DNA of 64,000 nucleotides, from the NCBI RefSeq assembly GCF_001955655.1, contig NZ_MSPW01000006.1, forward strand, positions 1-64,000, written 5' to 3'. This DNA is from Viridibacillus arenosi (GTDB taxonomy: Bacteria; Bacillota; Bacilli; Bacillales_A; Planococcaceae). Positions 17,596 to 26,044 of the stretch are shown here, piece by piece. The notes below the pieces were generated by a model, which saw only the letters and a list, made by a program, of their open reading frames with translations, had not been told where the DNA came from and did no database searches. Both the position numbers and the translations under genes were made by a program. Positions within the stretch are counted from its first letter, which is position 1; each line of letters begins with the position of its first letter.

Positions 17596-18069
17596 TTGTC
17601 TTTGCATATCGTTTTATATCAACCAGAAATCCCTGCCAACACTGGTAATATCGCCAGAACTTGCGCAGGTACAAATACAAGCTTACATTTAATTCGACCA
17701 TTAGGGTTTTCAACGGACGACAAAATGTTGAAAAGAGCTGGATTAGATTATTGGCATAGCGTAAATATTACGTATTATGATTCAGCAGATGAATTTTTTG
17801 AAAAGAATGATGGTGGATCATTTTATTATATTGAAACATATGGTGATAAAGCCTATTCAGATTTTAATTTTAGTAACCAAGATGAAGAGATTTTCTTTAT
17901 TTTTGGAAAGGAAACGACAGGAATTCCGATGGAGTTAATAGAAGGAAACCAAGATCGTTGCTTGCGTATTCCACAAAGTGATAATATACGCTCATTAAAT
18001 CTTTCAAATACTGCAGCTATTTTAATCTATGAAGCAATGCGCCAACAAAATTTCCCTGGATTAAAATAA
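17596..18069 (+). CDS. trmL: tRNA (cytidine/uridine-34 2'-O)-methyltransferase TrmL
   Basis: 157 residues from the TTG at 17596. The upstream GTG at 17587 sits directly on the AAGGAAG ribosome binding site and is too close. SPOUT fold: LYQPEIPANTGNIARTCAG at the N-terminus, IFGKETTGIP near 100 and IPQSDNIRSLNLSNTAAI near 125 (the knot that binds S-adenosylmethionine). It methylates wobble bases of tRNA-Leu isoacceptors. Confidence 0.93.
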   Translation: MSLHIVLYQPEIPANTGNIARTCAGTNTSLHLIRPLGFSTDDKMLKRAGLDYWHSVNITYYDSADEFFEKNDGGSFYYIETYGDKAYSDFNFSNQDEEIFFIFGKETTGIPMELIEGNQDRCLRIPQSDNIRSLNLSNTAAILIYEAMRQQNFPGLK

Positions 18070-18070
18070 A

Positions 18071-18104
18071 AAAAGGACAGCCTGTAAGTAGGTTGTCCTT
18101 TTTT
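18071..18104 (+). terminator. Terminator after trmL, usable from both strands
   Basis: AAGGACA-CCT / AGG-TGTCCTT stem flanked by A and T runs. It also ends the small minus-strand ORF that follows. Confidence 0.85.
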
Positions 18105-18114
18105 ATACGATGGA

Positions 18115-18210
18115 TTACTTTTCAGAAGTGCCTTGTTTGTCTTCATATCCACCAGTGAAGATTGCAGTTAAAAATGCTACACAAACACCAAGAATTAAAA
18201 TTAATTTCAT
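18115..18210 (-). CDS. Small membrane peptide, 31 residues
   Basis: ATG at 18210 behind a strong site (GAGGAGGG, 7 bases spacing) encodes MKLILILGVCVAFLTAIFTG, then GYEDKQGTSEK. There is one hydrophobic helix of about 19 residues with a short polar tail, ending just before a bidirectional terminator. The clean start, the helix and the terminator argue for a real small gene. No function known. Confidence 0.6.
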   Translation of the reverse strand: MKLILILGVCVAFLTAIFTGGYEDKQGTSEK

Positions 18211-18407
18211 GGAAGTACCCTCCTCATGGTTATAAAAAGTTCTTTATCAAGTATAGCCTACTTTATATAAAAATGAAATATTAGCAGTTATAAAATTATG
18301 GCAGAAATCGTTCTTTATTATTTGCAATGTACATATTAATCGAATAGGATGAAAGAAAGGTGCTAATAATTCCTAAGTAATGCATTTTTGTTAAAGGAGC
18401 GGATAAT

Positions 18408-18584
18408 ATGGATAACAATGAAAAGCAACCAGAAAACGGCTCAATGGCAACTTCTATGGAGGAGCTAAAACAATTAGGCAAGCAGATGGATAAAATGCGT
18501 GATGGTGAGGAGCTTGAGCGTGATGGTCGCGTACAAGATCCTGTACAATCAGATAAAGCACCATCAATTCATCCACGTGATTAA
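18408..18584 (+). CDS. Small acidic/basic helical protein, 58 residues
   Basis: ATG at 18408 behind AAAGGAGCGGATAAT. The 58 residues are highly charged (SMEELKQLGKQMDKMRDGEE in the middle) and have no hydrophobic stretch. A strong hairpin terminator follows four bases after the stop. Its size and composition resemble small cytosolic or spore proteins of Bacillales, but I do not recognise the family. Confidence 0.65.
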   Translation: MDNNEKQPENGSMATSMEELKQLGKQMDKMRDGEELERDGRVQDPVQSDKAPSIHPRD

Positions 18585-18587
18585 AAA

Positions 18588-18627
18588 AATGCCCATTGCA
18601 TCTAAATATGCAGTGGGCATTTTTTTG
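18588..18627 (+). terminator. Terminator between small ORF and purine permease gene
   Basis: AAAAATGCCCA...TGGGCATTTTTTT stem-loop, usable from both converging genes. Confidence 0.85.
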
Positions 18628-18632
18628 TATGA

Positions 18633-19931
18633 TTAAGATAAGAAAGTTAATTGGAATGCAAACAAAATAGCAAATACATAAAGTAAAGGATGTACTTTTT
18701 TTGCCTCGCCTTTCGCTATTTTTAGAATAGGGTAAGAGATAAATCCGAAGGCAATTCCTGTCGCAATACTTGAAGTAAGCGGCATGATTAAAATAATTAA
18801 AAATGCAGGGAAAGCCTCTTCGAATTTCTCCCATTCGATTTCTTTAATAGAACCAATCATCAACGTACCAACGATGATTAATATTGGTGAAGTAATCGCA
18901 GAAACCCCTGATATAGCACTAACTAAAGGTCCAAAGAATGAAGCAGCGACAAATAGAATAGCGACAGTTAAACTCGTTAAACCTGTACGGCCACCAGCAG
19001 CAACCCCGGCAGAAGATTCAATAAATGCCGTAGTTGGACTTGTCCCAAACATAGCACCAAAAGTTGTAGCAACTGAGTCGGCTAACAATGCTTTGCGAGC
19101 GCGTGGTAATTTACCATCTTTCATTAAACCCGCTTGTTTCGCAACCCCAATCATAGTACCAGTCGTATCAAATAGTGTAACTAAAATGAACGAAAATACA
19201 ACGCCGTATAATCCATAAGAAATAACCTGGCCGATTGCTTCAATCGGGTTCCAGACTAATATGCCTTCAGGAAGATGAGGAACTGCAACTACCTTTTCAA
19301 TATGCAATTGATTTGTTAAAGTTGCAACAATACCTGTAATAAACATACCAATAAATAGGGCGCCACTAACATTTCGTACCATTAATATTACTGTAACAAA
19401 TAAACCGAATAATGTTAGTAGCACGCCTGGAGAAGTTAAATCACCTAGCATCACTAAGTTACTTTCACTATCGACAATAATATTCCCCATACGCAAGCCT
19501 AGGAAAGCAATAAATAAACCAATACCAGCAGCAATTGCACGTTTTAAATTCTCAGGAATTGCTAAAATTAGTTTTTCACGTAGTGGTGTTAGTGATAACA
19601 GAACGAAAATAATACCAGATACAAACACAGCAGCAAACCCGGTTAAATAATCAATGTTGCCTTCTGATGATACGACGATTGAATAAGTAAAATATGCATT
19701 TAACCCAATACTTGGCCCGATAACGAGTGGATAATTCGCAAATAGTGACATCCATAAAGTACCTATAACGATGGCAATTATTGTCGCTATGAAAACTTGG
19801 TCAAGTGGAACCCCAGATGCAGATAACATACTTGGATTCACAACAACAATGTATATCATAGTAAAGAATGTGGTTATTCCTGCTATAAGTTCCGTCTTAA
19901 CATTCGTTCCATTTTCCTTTAAACGAAACAT
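18633..19931 (-). CDS. NCS2-family purine permease (PbuG/PbuO type)
   Basis: 432 residues from the ATG at 19931 (GAGGG eight bases before it; a TTG ten codons earlier lacks a site). There are 12-14 hydrophobic segments. The AzgA/PbuG subgroup signature GPSIGLNAYFTYSIV is near 70, and FGTSPTTAFIESSAGVAAGG near 303 is the substrate-binding helix. Imports hypoxanthine/guanine or adenine by proton symport. No purine riboswitch is visible in its leader. Confidence 0.9.
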   Translation of the reverse strand: MFRLKENGTNVKTELIAGITTFFTMIYIVVVNPSMLSASGVPLDQVFIATIIAIVIGTLWMSLFANYPLVIGPSIGLNAYFTYSIVVSSEGNIDYLTGFAAVFVSGIIFVLLSLTPLREKLILAIPENLKRAIAAGIGLFIAFLGLRMGNIIVDSESNLVMLGDLTSPGVLLTLFGLFVTVILMVRNVSGALFIGMFITGIVATLTNQLHIEKVVAVPHLPEGILVWNPIEAIGQVISYGLYGVVFSFILVTLFDTTGTMIGVAKQAGLMKDGKLPRARKALLADSVATTFGAMFGTSPTTAFIESSAGVAAGGRTGLTSLTVAILFVAASFFGPLVSAISGVSAITSPILIIVGTLMIGSIKEIEWEKFEEAFPAFLIILIMPLTSSIATGIAFGFISYPILKIAKGEAKKVHPLLYVFAILFAFQLTFLS

Positions 19932-20125
19932 TTTAATACCCTCTTCCTTGGAAAAAAACAATTTTTATGACATTAAATATGATATTTATGCATTTTAGAG
20001 AAATAACAAGAATATATTAATGATTTCTATATGAGAAATCAACTGTTTTCCCAAAGTCTTTATTCTCGAAATAATTTGATTACATTTGTATAATGAAATT
20101 AATCAATTAGAAGGAGTTGTGCGAT

Positions 20126-20959
20126 GTGTTGAATATTACATCTACAAAAACACTACATAATGGCGTGGAAATGCCACGTTTTGGACTTGGTGTGTACAAA
20201 ATGACTGATCGCGAAGAAGCGATTCAAGCGATGACCACTGCAATTGATACAGGGTATATTGCAATTGACACAGCTTCACTATATAACAATGAAGTAGAAG
20301 TAGGGGAAGCAGTCAAAGCTTCTAATGTGAAACGTGAAGATTTATTCATTACATCAAAAGTTTGGAACGCTGATCAGGGATATGATGAAACTTTACGCGC
20401 TTTCGAGACTTCATTAAAGAAATTAGATATGGATTACTTAGATTTATATTTAACTCACTGGGCAGTACCTGATAAATTCAAAGACACATATCGTGCAATT
20501 GAACGCTTATATGATGAAAAACTACTTCGCGCAACGGGTGTTTCTAACCATCAGATTCACCATCTAGAAGAAATATTTGCTACAGCTAATGTTAAACCAA
20601 TGGTCAACCAAATTGAAGTGCACCCATACTTAACACAAGTAGAAGTACGTAACTTCTGTACATCAAATGACATCGCCGTTACAGCATGGTCTCCATTAGC
20701 TAGAGGTAAAATTATAGATGATACAACTATCACTAGTATTGGCCAAAAATACGGAAAATCTTCAGCACAAGTAGTAATTCGTTGGCATTTACAACTGGGT
20801 AATATTGTTATTCCGAAATCAGTAACACCAAGTCGTATAAAAGCAAATGCTCAAGTATTCGATTTCGAACTTACAAACGAAGACATGCAATTAATCAGCG
20901 CACTAAACAAAGACGAAAGAACAGGAGCAGATCCAGATAACTTTAGTTTTAAATTTTAA
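20126..20959 (+). CDS. Aldo/keto reductase (YtbE-like)
   Basis: 277 residues from the GTG at 20126, about 9 bases after AGAAGGAG. The TTG at 20117 touches the site and is unlikely. A TIM barrel with catalytic Asp (IAIDTASLY), Tyr (the same segment), Lys (TSKVWNAD near 72) and His (LTHWAVP near 106). The NADPH-binding end is IPKSVTPSRIKANAQVFDF. Cytosolic reductase of aldehydes such as methylglyoxal in the related B. subtilis enzymes. Followed by a terminator. Confidence 0.9.
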   Translation: MLNITSTKTLHNGVEMPRFGLGVYKMTDREEAIQAMTTAIDTGYIAIDTASLYNNEVEVGEAVKASNVKREDLFITSKVWNADQGYDETLRAFETSLKKLDMDYLDLYLTHWAVPDKFKDTYRAIERLYDEKLLRATGVSNHQIHHLEEIFATANVKPMVNQIEVHPYLTQVEVRNFCTSNDIAVTAWSPLARGKIIDDTTITSIGQKYGKSSAQVVIRWHLQLGNIVIPKSVTPSRIKANAQVFDFELTNEDMQLISALNKDERTGADPDNFSFKF

Positions 20960-21051
20960 TGTTGAAGGCGTTCGCCAAGTTGAAACATGGGAAAACGTAT
21001 ATTTAGCATGAATTCTAAAGAGGTATGTTTTAGGAAATGTGCTAGAAGAAT

Positions 21052-21098
21052 AAAAAACGCGAGAAGAAAATGTTGTGTTTTCTTCTCGCGTTTTTTTA
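21052..21098 (+). terminator. Terminator after the aldo/keto reductase gene
   Basis: AACGCGAGAAGAAAA / TTTTCTTCTCGCGTT, a 15-bp stem followed by T. It immediately precedes the minisatellite. Confidence 0.88.
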
Positions 21099-21110
21099 TT
21101 TTATTGCTTG

Positions 21111-21489
21111 AGAAGCGCCAAAGCTAGAGTGAGAAGCGCCAAAGCTAGAGTGAGTAGAGCTAAAGCCAGAGTGAGAAGCGCCAAAGCTAGAGTGAGTAGA
21201 GCTAAAGCCAGTGAGTAGCGCCAAAGCTAGAGTGAGTAGAGCTAAAGAAAGAGCGAGTAGCGCCAAAGCTAGAGTGAGTAGAGCTAAAGCCAGTGAGTAG
21301 CGCCAAAGCTAGGGTGAGTAGAGCTAAAGCATGAGTGAGAAGCGCCAAAGCCGGTGAGAAGCGCCAAAGCTAGGGTGAGAAGCGCTAAACCAGAGTGAGA
21401 AGCGCCAAAGCGGGAGCGAGTAGAGCTAAAGCCAAAGTGAGTAGAGCTAAAGCCAGAACGAGAAGCGCCAAAGCTAAAGCAAGTAACAC
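21111..21489. repeat. 21-bp tandem repeat array (about 18 units)
   Basis: About 18 head-to-tail units of 21 bases (a few of 19-20). Two variants dominate: type A, AGAAGCGCCAAAGCTAGAGTG, written as 20 bases plus G, and type B, AGTAGAGCTAAAGCCAGAGT plus G. In the first half A and B tend to alternate, giving a 42-base higher-order period. Because 21 is divisible by three, both strands show long repetitive open frames (Ser/Ala/Lys-rich), but these have no start signals. The array lies between two converging genes. Confidence 0.9.
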
Positions 21490-21562
21490 CAATCCCTACC
21501 GAAATCTCCAAATAAAAAAGCATCTCCGAGCAATAAACTGCTCAGAGATACTATGTAAATAT

Positions 21563-22408
21563 TTATTGATCAATAATCTCCATTTTCTTATCTGTGAATG
21601 GATGAGTAAATTGGAGTTTTCTTGCGTGTAAAGAATAATCGCCAGAAGCAGTTTCTCTTGCATCATATAAAGTATCTCCTACAATTGGATGACCGATATG
21701 TGAAAGGTGTACACGAATTTGATGAGTACGTCCAGTTTCTAATACAAGGTTGACGATTGTTGAGTATTGCAGATGACGTACGACTTCAAAATTAGTTATA
21801 GCCATTTGACCTTCGGGAGCTACGCGTCGGCGGGTACCGTGGTGACGATCTTTGGCAATTGCTTCACGAATTGTCCCTTTGCGTTCTTTCATATGACCTT
21901 GAACTTCTGCTTCATATACGCGAAGGATTTTCTTCTCTTCTAGTAAGCGATCGAAAATAGATTTTGCGATTGGGTGTTTTGCAACAAGTAAAAGTCCAGC
22001 TGTACCTTGGTCTAGTCGATGCACATGCTCTGCGTATACTCCGCCTTGTTCTTGTATATATTTCATAACATGATTCATGCAAGTAAAACGATCCCAAACG
22101 TCATTTGGATGTGTAGCCATACCTTTTGGTTTAGAAACGATTAAGCAATGTGGATCTTCATATACTACTTTAACTTCGCATTCACGAGTTGCTTCATATG
22201 AAGATTCTGGTACATCCATAGTTATGACAATTTCCATACCTTTTGGACGAGGGTCTTTCCATTGTAGAAGTTCGCCGTTTGTGTCTGAAATGGCTTTTGT
22301 CATGCGTAATTCATGTACAGTTTTTTTGCCTAGCTTCCATTGTTCACGTAGTAGTTCTTCGATAGTTTGGTTATCTTGTAGAATAGTGAATGTCCAAGAT
22401 TGTTTCAT
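21563..22408 (-). CDS. RluA-family pseudouridine synthase
   Basis: 281 residues. The catalytic Asp is in HRLDQGTAGLLLVAKH near 135, and the second RluA motif RTHQIRVHLSHIGHPIVGD lies near 230. The N-terminal domain is short and S4-like. It isomerises uridine in rRNA or tRNA; the target cannot be told from sequence. A terminator for the preceding minus-strand operon lies just upstream of its start, so it probably has its own promoter. Confidence 0.9.
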   Translation of the reverse strand: MKQSWTFTILQDNQTIEELLREQWKLGKKTVHELRMTKAISDTNGELLQWKDPRPKGMEIVITMDVPESSYEATRECEVKVVYEDPHCLIVSKPKGMATHPNDVWDRFTCMNHVMKYIQEQGGVYAEHVHRLDQGTAGLLLVAKHPIAKSIFDRLLEEKKILRVYEAEVQGHMKERKGTIREAIAKDRHHGTRRRVAPEGQMAITNFEVVRHLQYSTIVNLVLETGRTHQIRVHLSHIGHPIVGDTLYDARETASGDYSLHARKLQFTHPFTDKKMEIIDQ

Positions 22409-22427
22409 TATTATTCCTCCATTAAAA

Positions 22428-22464
22428 AGAAGGATTATGTTGTTTGTACAACATAATCCTTTCT
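22428..22464 (-). terminator. Terminator of the disulfide-bond operon
   Basis: AGGATTATGTTGT / ACAACATAATCCT stem of 13 bp with a TTGT loop. On the minus strand it is followed by TTCTTTTT. Confidence 0.85.
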
Positions 22465-22471
22465 AGTTGTA

Positions 22472-22945
22472 TTATTTCACGAGATCAGTTTGTTTTAGGA
22501 ATGCTTCGAAAGTAGCCTCGTCTGCATCGCCTGCCATACGTTGAATCTCCTTACCATCTTTAAAATAAGAAAGTGTAGGTGTGCCTTCGATACCGTACTT
22601 GTCAAATAAGTTTTCATACTCCAGTAAATTCAATTGATCGATGTGTACACCTAATTTTTTTGCTAATGGCATTAATTTAGGTGTTGCAGCTCTACAATGT
22701 GTACACTCTGGACTGAAGAAGTATACCACTGTTGGGTCGCCTTTAGATAGCTTTTTCTCAAGTTCTGTCGGTGTAATGATGTTTTGATAGTTTTTATCGC
22801 TAAGTAAATCAATTGTTGATTGTTTTAAATCATTAGTACCGTAAGGATTATCTTTTAATTTTGCTTCGTTTCCTTGGTTGTTTAAGACAATGATTAGTCC
22901 AAATAAGACAACAATTACGCCGGCAATGATTAGTAGCTTTTTCAA
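22472..22945 (-). CDS. Membrane-anchored thioredoxin-like protein (BdbA/BdbD role)
   Basis: 157 residues. An N-terminal membrane helix (about 3-22) is followed by a thioredoxin fold with active site FFSPECTHCRAATP near 76, a CTHC redox pair. The fold ends with GTPTLSYFKDGKE. It faces outward and would make or move disulfides in exported proteins. It follows directly after the DsbB-like gene, which would reoxidise it, so the two form an operon. Confidence 0.88.
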   Translation of the reverse strand: MKKLLIIAGVIVVLFGLIIVLNNQGNEAKLKDNPYGTNDLKQSTIDLLSDKNYQNIITPTELEKKLSKGDPTVVYFFSPECTHCRAATPKLMPLAKKLGVHIDQLNLLEYENLFDKYGIEGTPTLSYFKDGKEIQRMAGDADEATFEAFLKQTDLVK

Positions 22946-23371
22946 TTATTTTTCCTCCTTAGATGCTTTTAACATGTAAAAGCTTGCTCCTGCGATTAAG
23001 ACGAATGCTGTTAAAGCAAGGAATGGTATGGTGATGAAGCCAAACCAATTGATGTATTCCCCTGTGCAAGGTACACGGCCACATGTTATTGCAGAGCTAG
23101 TTAAAAATTCGAATTTTTGAATAGCGTAATGGTAGATGGAAATACAGCCACCGATTATAGAAAAAACAGCTAAAGTTACAGCAATACGTGCATTTTTTTG
23201 AATATAAGCTACTGTTGTGATGAGGACAATTGGGTACATTAAAATACGTTGATACCAACAAAGCTTACAAGGTTCGTACTGTTGAATTTCTGAAAAAAAT
23301 AGGGAGCCAAGCATTGCGACCAATGAGACGATCCATATGAATAGTAAACTATTCTCAACTTTTTTTGTCAT
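22946..23371 (-). CDS. bdbC: DsbB-family disulfide oxidoreductase BdbC
   Basis: 141 residues from the ATG at 23371, eight bases after AGGAG. The frame is open for 42 more codons upstream but without a site. Four membrane segments. The first redox pair is CKLC in PCKLCWYQRI near 38; the second is CGRVPC near 98, the pattern of Bacillus BdbC. It takes electrons from the thioredoxin-like partner and passes them to quinone. Gene symbol by similarity of motif and size. Confidence 0.88.
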   Translation of the reverse strand: MTKKVENSLLFIWIVSLVAMLGSLFFSEIQQYEPCKLCWYQRILMYPIVLITTVAYIQKNARIAVTLAVFSIIGGCISIYHYAIQKFEFLTSSAITCGRVPCTGEYINWFGFITIPFLALTAFVLIAGASFYMLKASKEEK

Positions 23372-23407
23372 AAAAAAATCTCCTAGTATTAGAGTATTTC
23401 CCTTTGA

Positions 23408-23436
23408 ATTATAGAGGGAATGAATATACATGTAAA
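23408..23436 (-). promoter_or_regulatory. Promoter of the bdbC operon
   Basis: On the minus strand TTTACA (23436-23431) is followed after 17 bases by TATAAT (23413-23408). The start of translation is 37 bases further on. Confidence 0.6.
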
Positions 23437-23559
23437 ATATTTTATCCTTGACAAAAACTTCTCTTTTATAAAAAAGGCAATCTTGTGAAAGAGGCATTTC
23501 AACTTCTGAACAACTAGATCGGTTGTTACAATTTTAAAAAAGTGTGATTATTCGTCCAA

Positions 23560-24035
23560 TGACACAGTATGACTACATTTCAAGAGAAATTAAACAAAGA
23601 TCATTTCTCGGAATGGAACCATGGGGCATGAACAATTAAATAGGAACTTATGCATTTTTCCTAAAAGCGCTCCGGAATTAGAAGTTAACATAATTGGTTC
23701 TTGCTCAAGTCTCATAATTAACCTTGATGAATATGATGACCGTCATACAAGGATTATTATTATATTACCAATGATAATCCATTTGGCTATAATTTATACG
23801 GAATAGAAGTTATAGTAGACGATCCCGATTATTACCGCTTAAAGGTAGTACAACGTCTTTATGATGCACGAAAAGATTCGGCTCGTCAATTTAATTTGAC
23901 ATCCATCATTATTGGTACTAATTATTATAAGCATGAGGCTGAGTGTTCATCGATGATGTCGATTTCGAAGTTTTGCGTCGTCAAAACCAAGATAGTATTG
24001 TTGCTCATATGTAAGACCTTCCTCATGATGTATAT
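23560..24035 (+). pseudogene. Decayed gene of about 150 codons, family unknown
   Basis: An ATG at 23560 opens 26 codons (TQYDYISREIKQRSFLGMEP) and stops. The reading then continues in other frames with normal protein character: EQLNRNLCIFPKSAPELEVN, DNPFGYNLYGIEVIVDDPDY, LKVVQRLYDARKDSARQFNL and finally FIDDVDFEVLRRQNQDSIVA before a stop. At least three frame changes are needed to join them. The pieces follow in order on one strand, which is what a recently broken gene looks like. I do not recognise the protein. Nothing else is visible between 23,500 and 24,214. Confidence 0.6.
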
Positions 24036-24214
24036 CGTTAACAATATTCAAAAGAATAATAATTTTATACCACTTTATTTCATGAACAGAAAAGGTGCTT
24101 TTTTTATTTTCTCGGTCAAAAGAATGAGAGCTATTTCATGCGAATGTATGACAGGCAGTGGTATCATAGTAGGTACAATATATTTATAGATGAAAAAAGG
24201 AAGGCGGCAATTAC

Positions 24215-25330
24215 ATGCAGCAAAATGATCATTCGAACATTAGTTTACTCAAGGAAATTGCCGAACTTCTAAATGAAGAAACTGAAATTCAAGCAATGTT
24301 ACAAGGTGCTCTGAGAAAGTTTTTAGCAGGTACGAATTTTGAAACAGGTTGGGTATTTTTTATCAATAAAAAAGGAAGACATGAGCTCATAGCGCATGAA
24401 AATTTGCCACAAGCTTTAAAGCATAATAACTGTCACTTTTTAGAAAAAGGCGGTTGTTGGTGCGTATCACGTTATCGAAATAATGAATTAAAAAAAGCTT
24501 CGAATATTATTGAATGTCAGCGCATTGAAAGCGCCAATGCTGCTGAACTAGAGGGTGATGGGGGCATTACCCATCATGCCACAGTACCCTTGCAATCTGG
24601 ACAAGAGCGTTTTGGGCTATTAAATGTAGCTACGCCAAATACTGTCAGTTTTTCTGATGACGAGCTAGCTCTTTTAGAATCAGTTGCCTTCCAAATGGGA
24701 TCCGCAATAAAACGAATTTTACTAACAAAACAAGAACAGCAGATGGCACTAGTTGAAGAGAGAAATCGATTGGCGAGAGATTTACATGATTCAGTGAATC
24801 AATTATTATTCTCTGTTACGTTAACATCTCGTGCCGGAATTGAAATGGCTGAGCAACCAGAAATGAAGGAAACGTTTAAGGAAATTCAGAATTTAACACA
24901 AGAAGCCTTAACAGAAATGCGTGCTTTAATTTGGCAGTTACGCCCTAAAGGTTTAGAGAGTGGTCTAATGGAGGCGATTAAAGGTTATGCTGAAATGTTA
25001 GGTATAAACCTTTCTGTGAATGTATCGGGTGTTTTACAATTACCTTCCCGGGTGGAAGAAACGTTATTTCGTATTACACAGGAAGCACTAAATAACGTGC
25101 GTAAGCATTCGGGTGTTAAGGACGCAGAGATTTTTGTCATTATTACACAGTCAGATGTGCTATTAGTTATTAAAGATGAAGGTAGAGGATTCCAAGTTGA
25201 CTCTCTTGTGAAATTGCCATCAATCGGTTTGCAAAGCATGCGAGATCGTGCAAAGGCACTTGGCGGTAAAGTTGATTGGGTGAGTAATATTGGAAGAGGA
25301 ACGGAAATTTTAATCCGTCTACCATATTAA
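24215..25330 (+). CDS. GAF-domain sensor histidine kinase (YhcY-like)
   Basis: 371 residues. A GAF domain fills about 20-170, a HisKA_3 dimerisation domain follows with the phosphate-accepting His in RNRLARDLHDSVNQLLF near 193, and a HATPase_c domain closes the protein (ITQEALNNVRKHS near 285; DEGRGF near 322). No membrane segment, so it senses inside the cell. The GAF domain carries four cysteines spaced C-x7-C-x-C-x17-C (about residues 74-102), which could hold a metal, an iron-sulfur cluster or a redox switch. Start behind AAGGAAGGCGG. The response regulator follows after 11 bases. Confidence 0.9.
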   Translation: MQQNDHSNISLLKEIAELLNEETEIQAMLQGALRKFLAGTNFETGWVFFINKKGRHELIAHENLPQALKHNNCHFLEKGGCWCVSRYRNNELKKASNIIECQRIESANAAELEGDGGITHHATVPLQSGQERFGLLNVATPNTVSFSDDELALLESVAFQMGSAIKRILLTKQEQQMALVEERNRLARDLHDSVNQLLFSVTLTSRAGIEMAEQPEMKETFKEIQNLTQEALTEMRALIWQLRPKGLESGLMEAIKGYAEMLGINLSVNVSGVLQLPSRVEETLFRITQEALNNVRKHSGVKDAEIFVIITQSDVLLVIKDEGRGFQVDSLVKLPSIGLQSMRDRAKALGGKVDWVSNIGRGTEILIRLPY

Positions 25331-25341
25331 GGGGGATTTCG

Positions 25342-25992
25342 ATGATTAGAGTATTAATCGCAGACGATCACCATGTTGTAAGAAGAGGATTATTATTTTT
25401 TCTGAAAACGCAAAAGGACATCGAGGTTATTGGTGAAGCACAAAATGGTAAAGAAGCAGTAGCATTAACGTCGGAATTAAAGCCAGATATCGTTTTAATG
25501 GATTTAGTTATGCCTGAATTAGATGGTATCCAAGCTACAAAACGTATTAAGGCAAAATTTCCTGACACACAGGTACTAATGCTGACGAGTTTTTCGGATA
25601 GTGACCATGTCATTCCTGCAATTGAAGCAGGGGCTGCAGGTTACCAGTTAAAAGATATTGAACCAGATGAACTGGTGACATCAATCCGTAGAATAATGGC
25701 AGGAGAAAATACATTGCATCCACAAGCGACAACTCAACTTATTAAAAGTCGAGAGATGCAAGAAGATTTGCCACATATGAAGCATACTTTGACACCTCGA
25801 GAACGTGATGTTCTAGCTGAATTAACAAAAGGAAAGAGTAATAGAGAAATTGCATCCTCACTTTTTGTTACAGAAAAAACTGTGAAGACACATATTTCGA
25901 ATATTTTTTCAAAATTGGAAGTACAAGATCGTACTCAAGCTGCACTTTATGCAGTCAAACATGGGTTAACTGAATCGAGTGAGCAACAATAA
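25342..25992 (+). CDS. NarL/FixJ-family response regulator (YhcZ-like)
   Basis: 216 residues. A receiver domain has the phosphorylated Asp in DIVLMDLVMP near 54, acidic residues ADDHH at 8-10, and a Lys in YQLKDIEPDEL near 104. A LuxR-type HTH closes it (LTPRERDVLAELTKGKSNRE, then VKTHISNIFSKL). Partner of the kinase gene just upstream. A terminator shared with the convergent GTPase gene follows. Confidence 0.92.
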   Translation: MIRVLIADDHHVVRRGLLFFLKTQKDIEVIGEAQNGKEAVALTSELKPDIVLMDLVMPELDGIQATKRIKAKFPDTQVLMLTSFSDSDHVIPAIEAGAAGYQLKDIEPDELVTSIRRIMAGENTLHPQATTQLIKSREMQEDLPHMKHTLTPRERDVLAELTKGKSNREIASSLFVTEKTVKTHISNIFSKLEVQDRTQAALYAVKHGLTESSEQQ

Positions 25993-25995
25993 GAG

Positions 25996-26044
25996 AAAAA
26001 GCTGTCCCTTAGTCATTGAAATGACTGATAGGACAGCTTTTTTT
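25996..26044. terminator. Bidirectional terminator between yhcZ-like gene and rsgA
   Basis: AAAAAGCTGTCC / GGACAGCTTTTT outer stem with an inner AGTCATT/AATGACT stem. It is flanked by A and T runs, so it works on both strands. Confidence 0.88.

Noticed and set aside
18784-19218. 144-codon plus-strand frame
   Set aside because: It is antisense to the well-supported purine permease, has no ribosome binding site, and shows the low-complexity look of a shadow frame.
19932-20116. Possible purine riboswitch before the NCS2 permease gene
   Set aside because: No conserved purine-aptamer core or paired loops could be found on the minus strand in this stretch.
21111-21489. CRISPR array
   Set aside because: The units are directly adjacent with no unique spacers, and there are no cas genes in the window.
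21284-21631. Open frames of 78-79 codons on both strands over the 21-bp repeats
   Set aside because: They arise because the repeat length is a multiple of three. Neither has a ribosome binding site, and the composition is purely that of the repeat.
23896-24189. 97-codon plus-strand frame before the histidine kinase
   Set aside because: It starts inside the decayed gene, changes composition halfway and has no binding site, so it is part of pseudogene debris.
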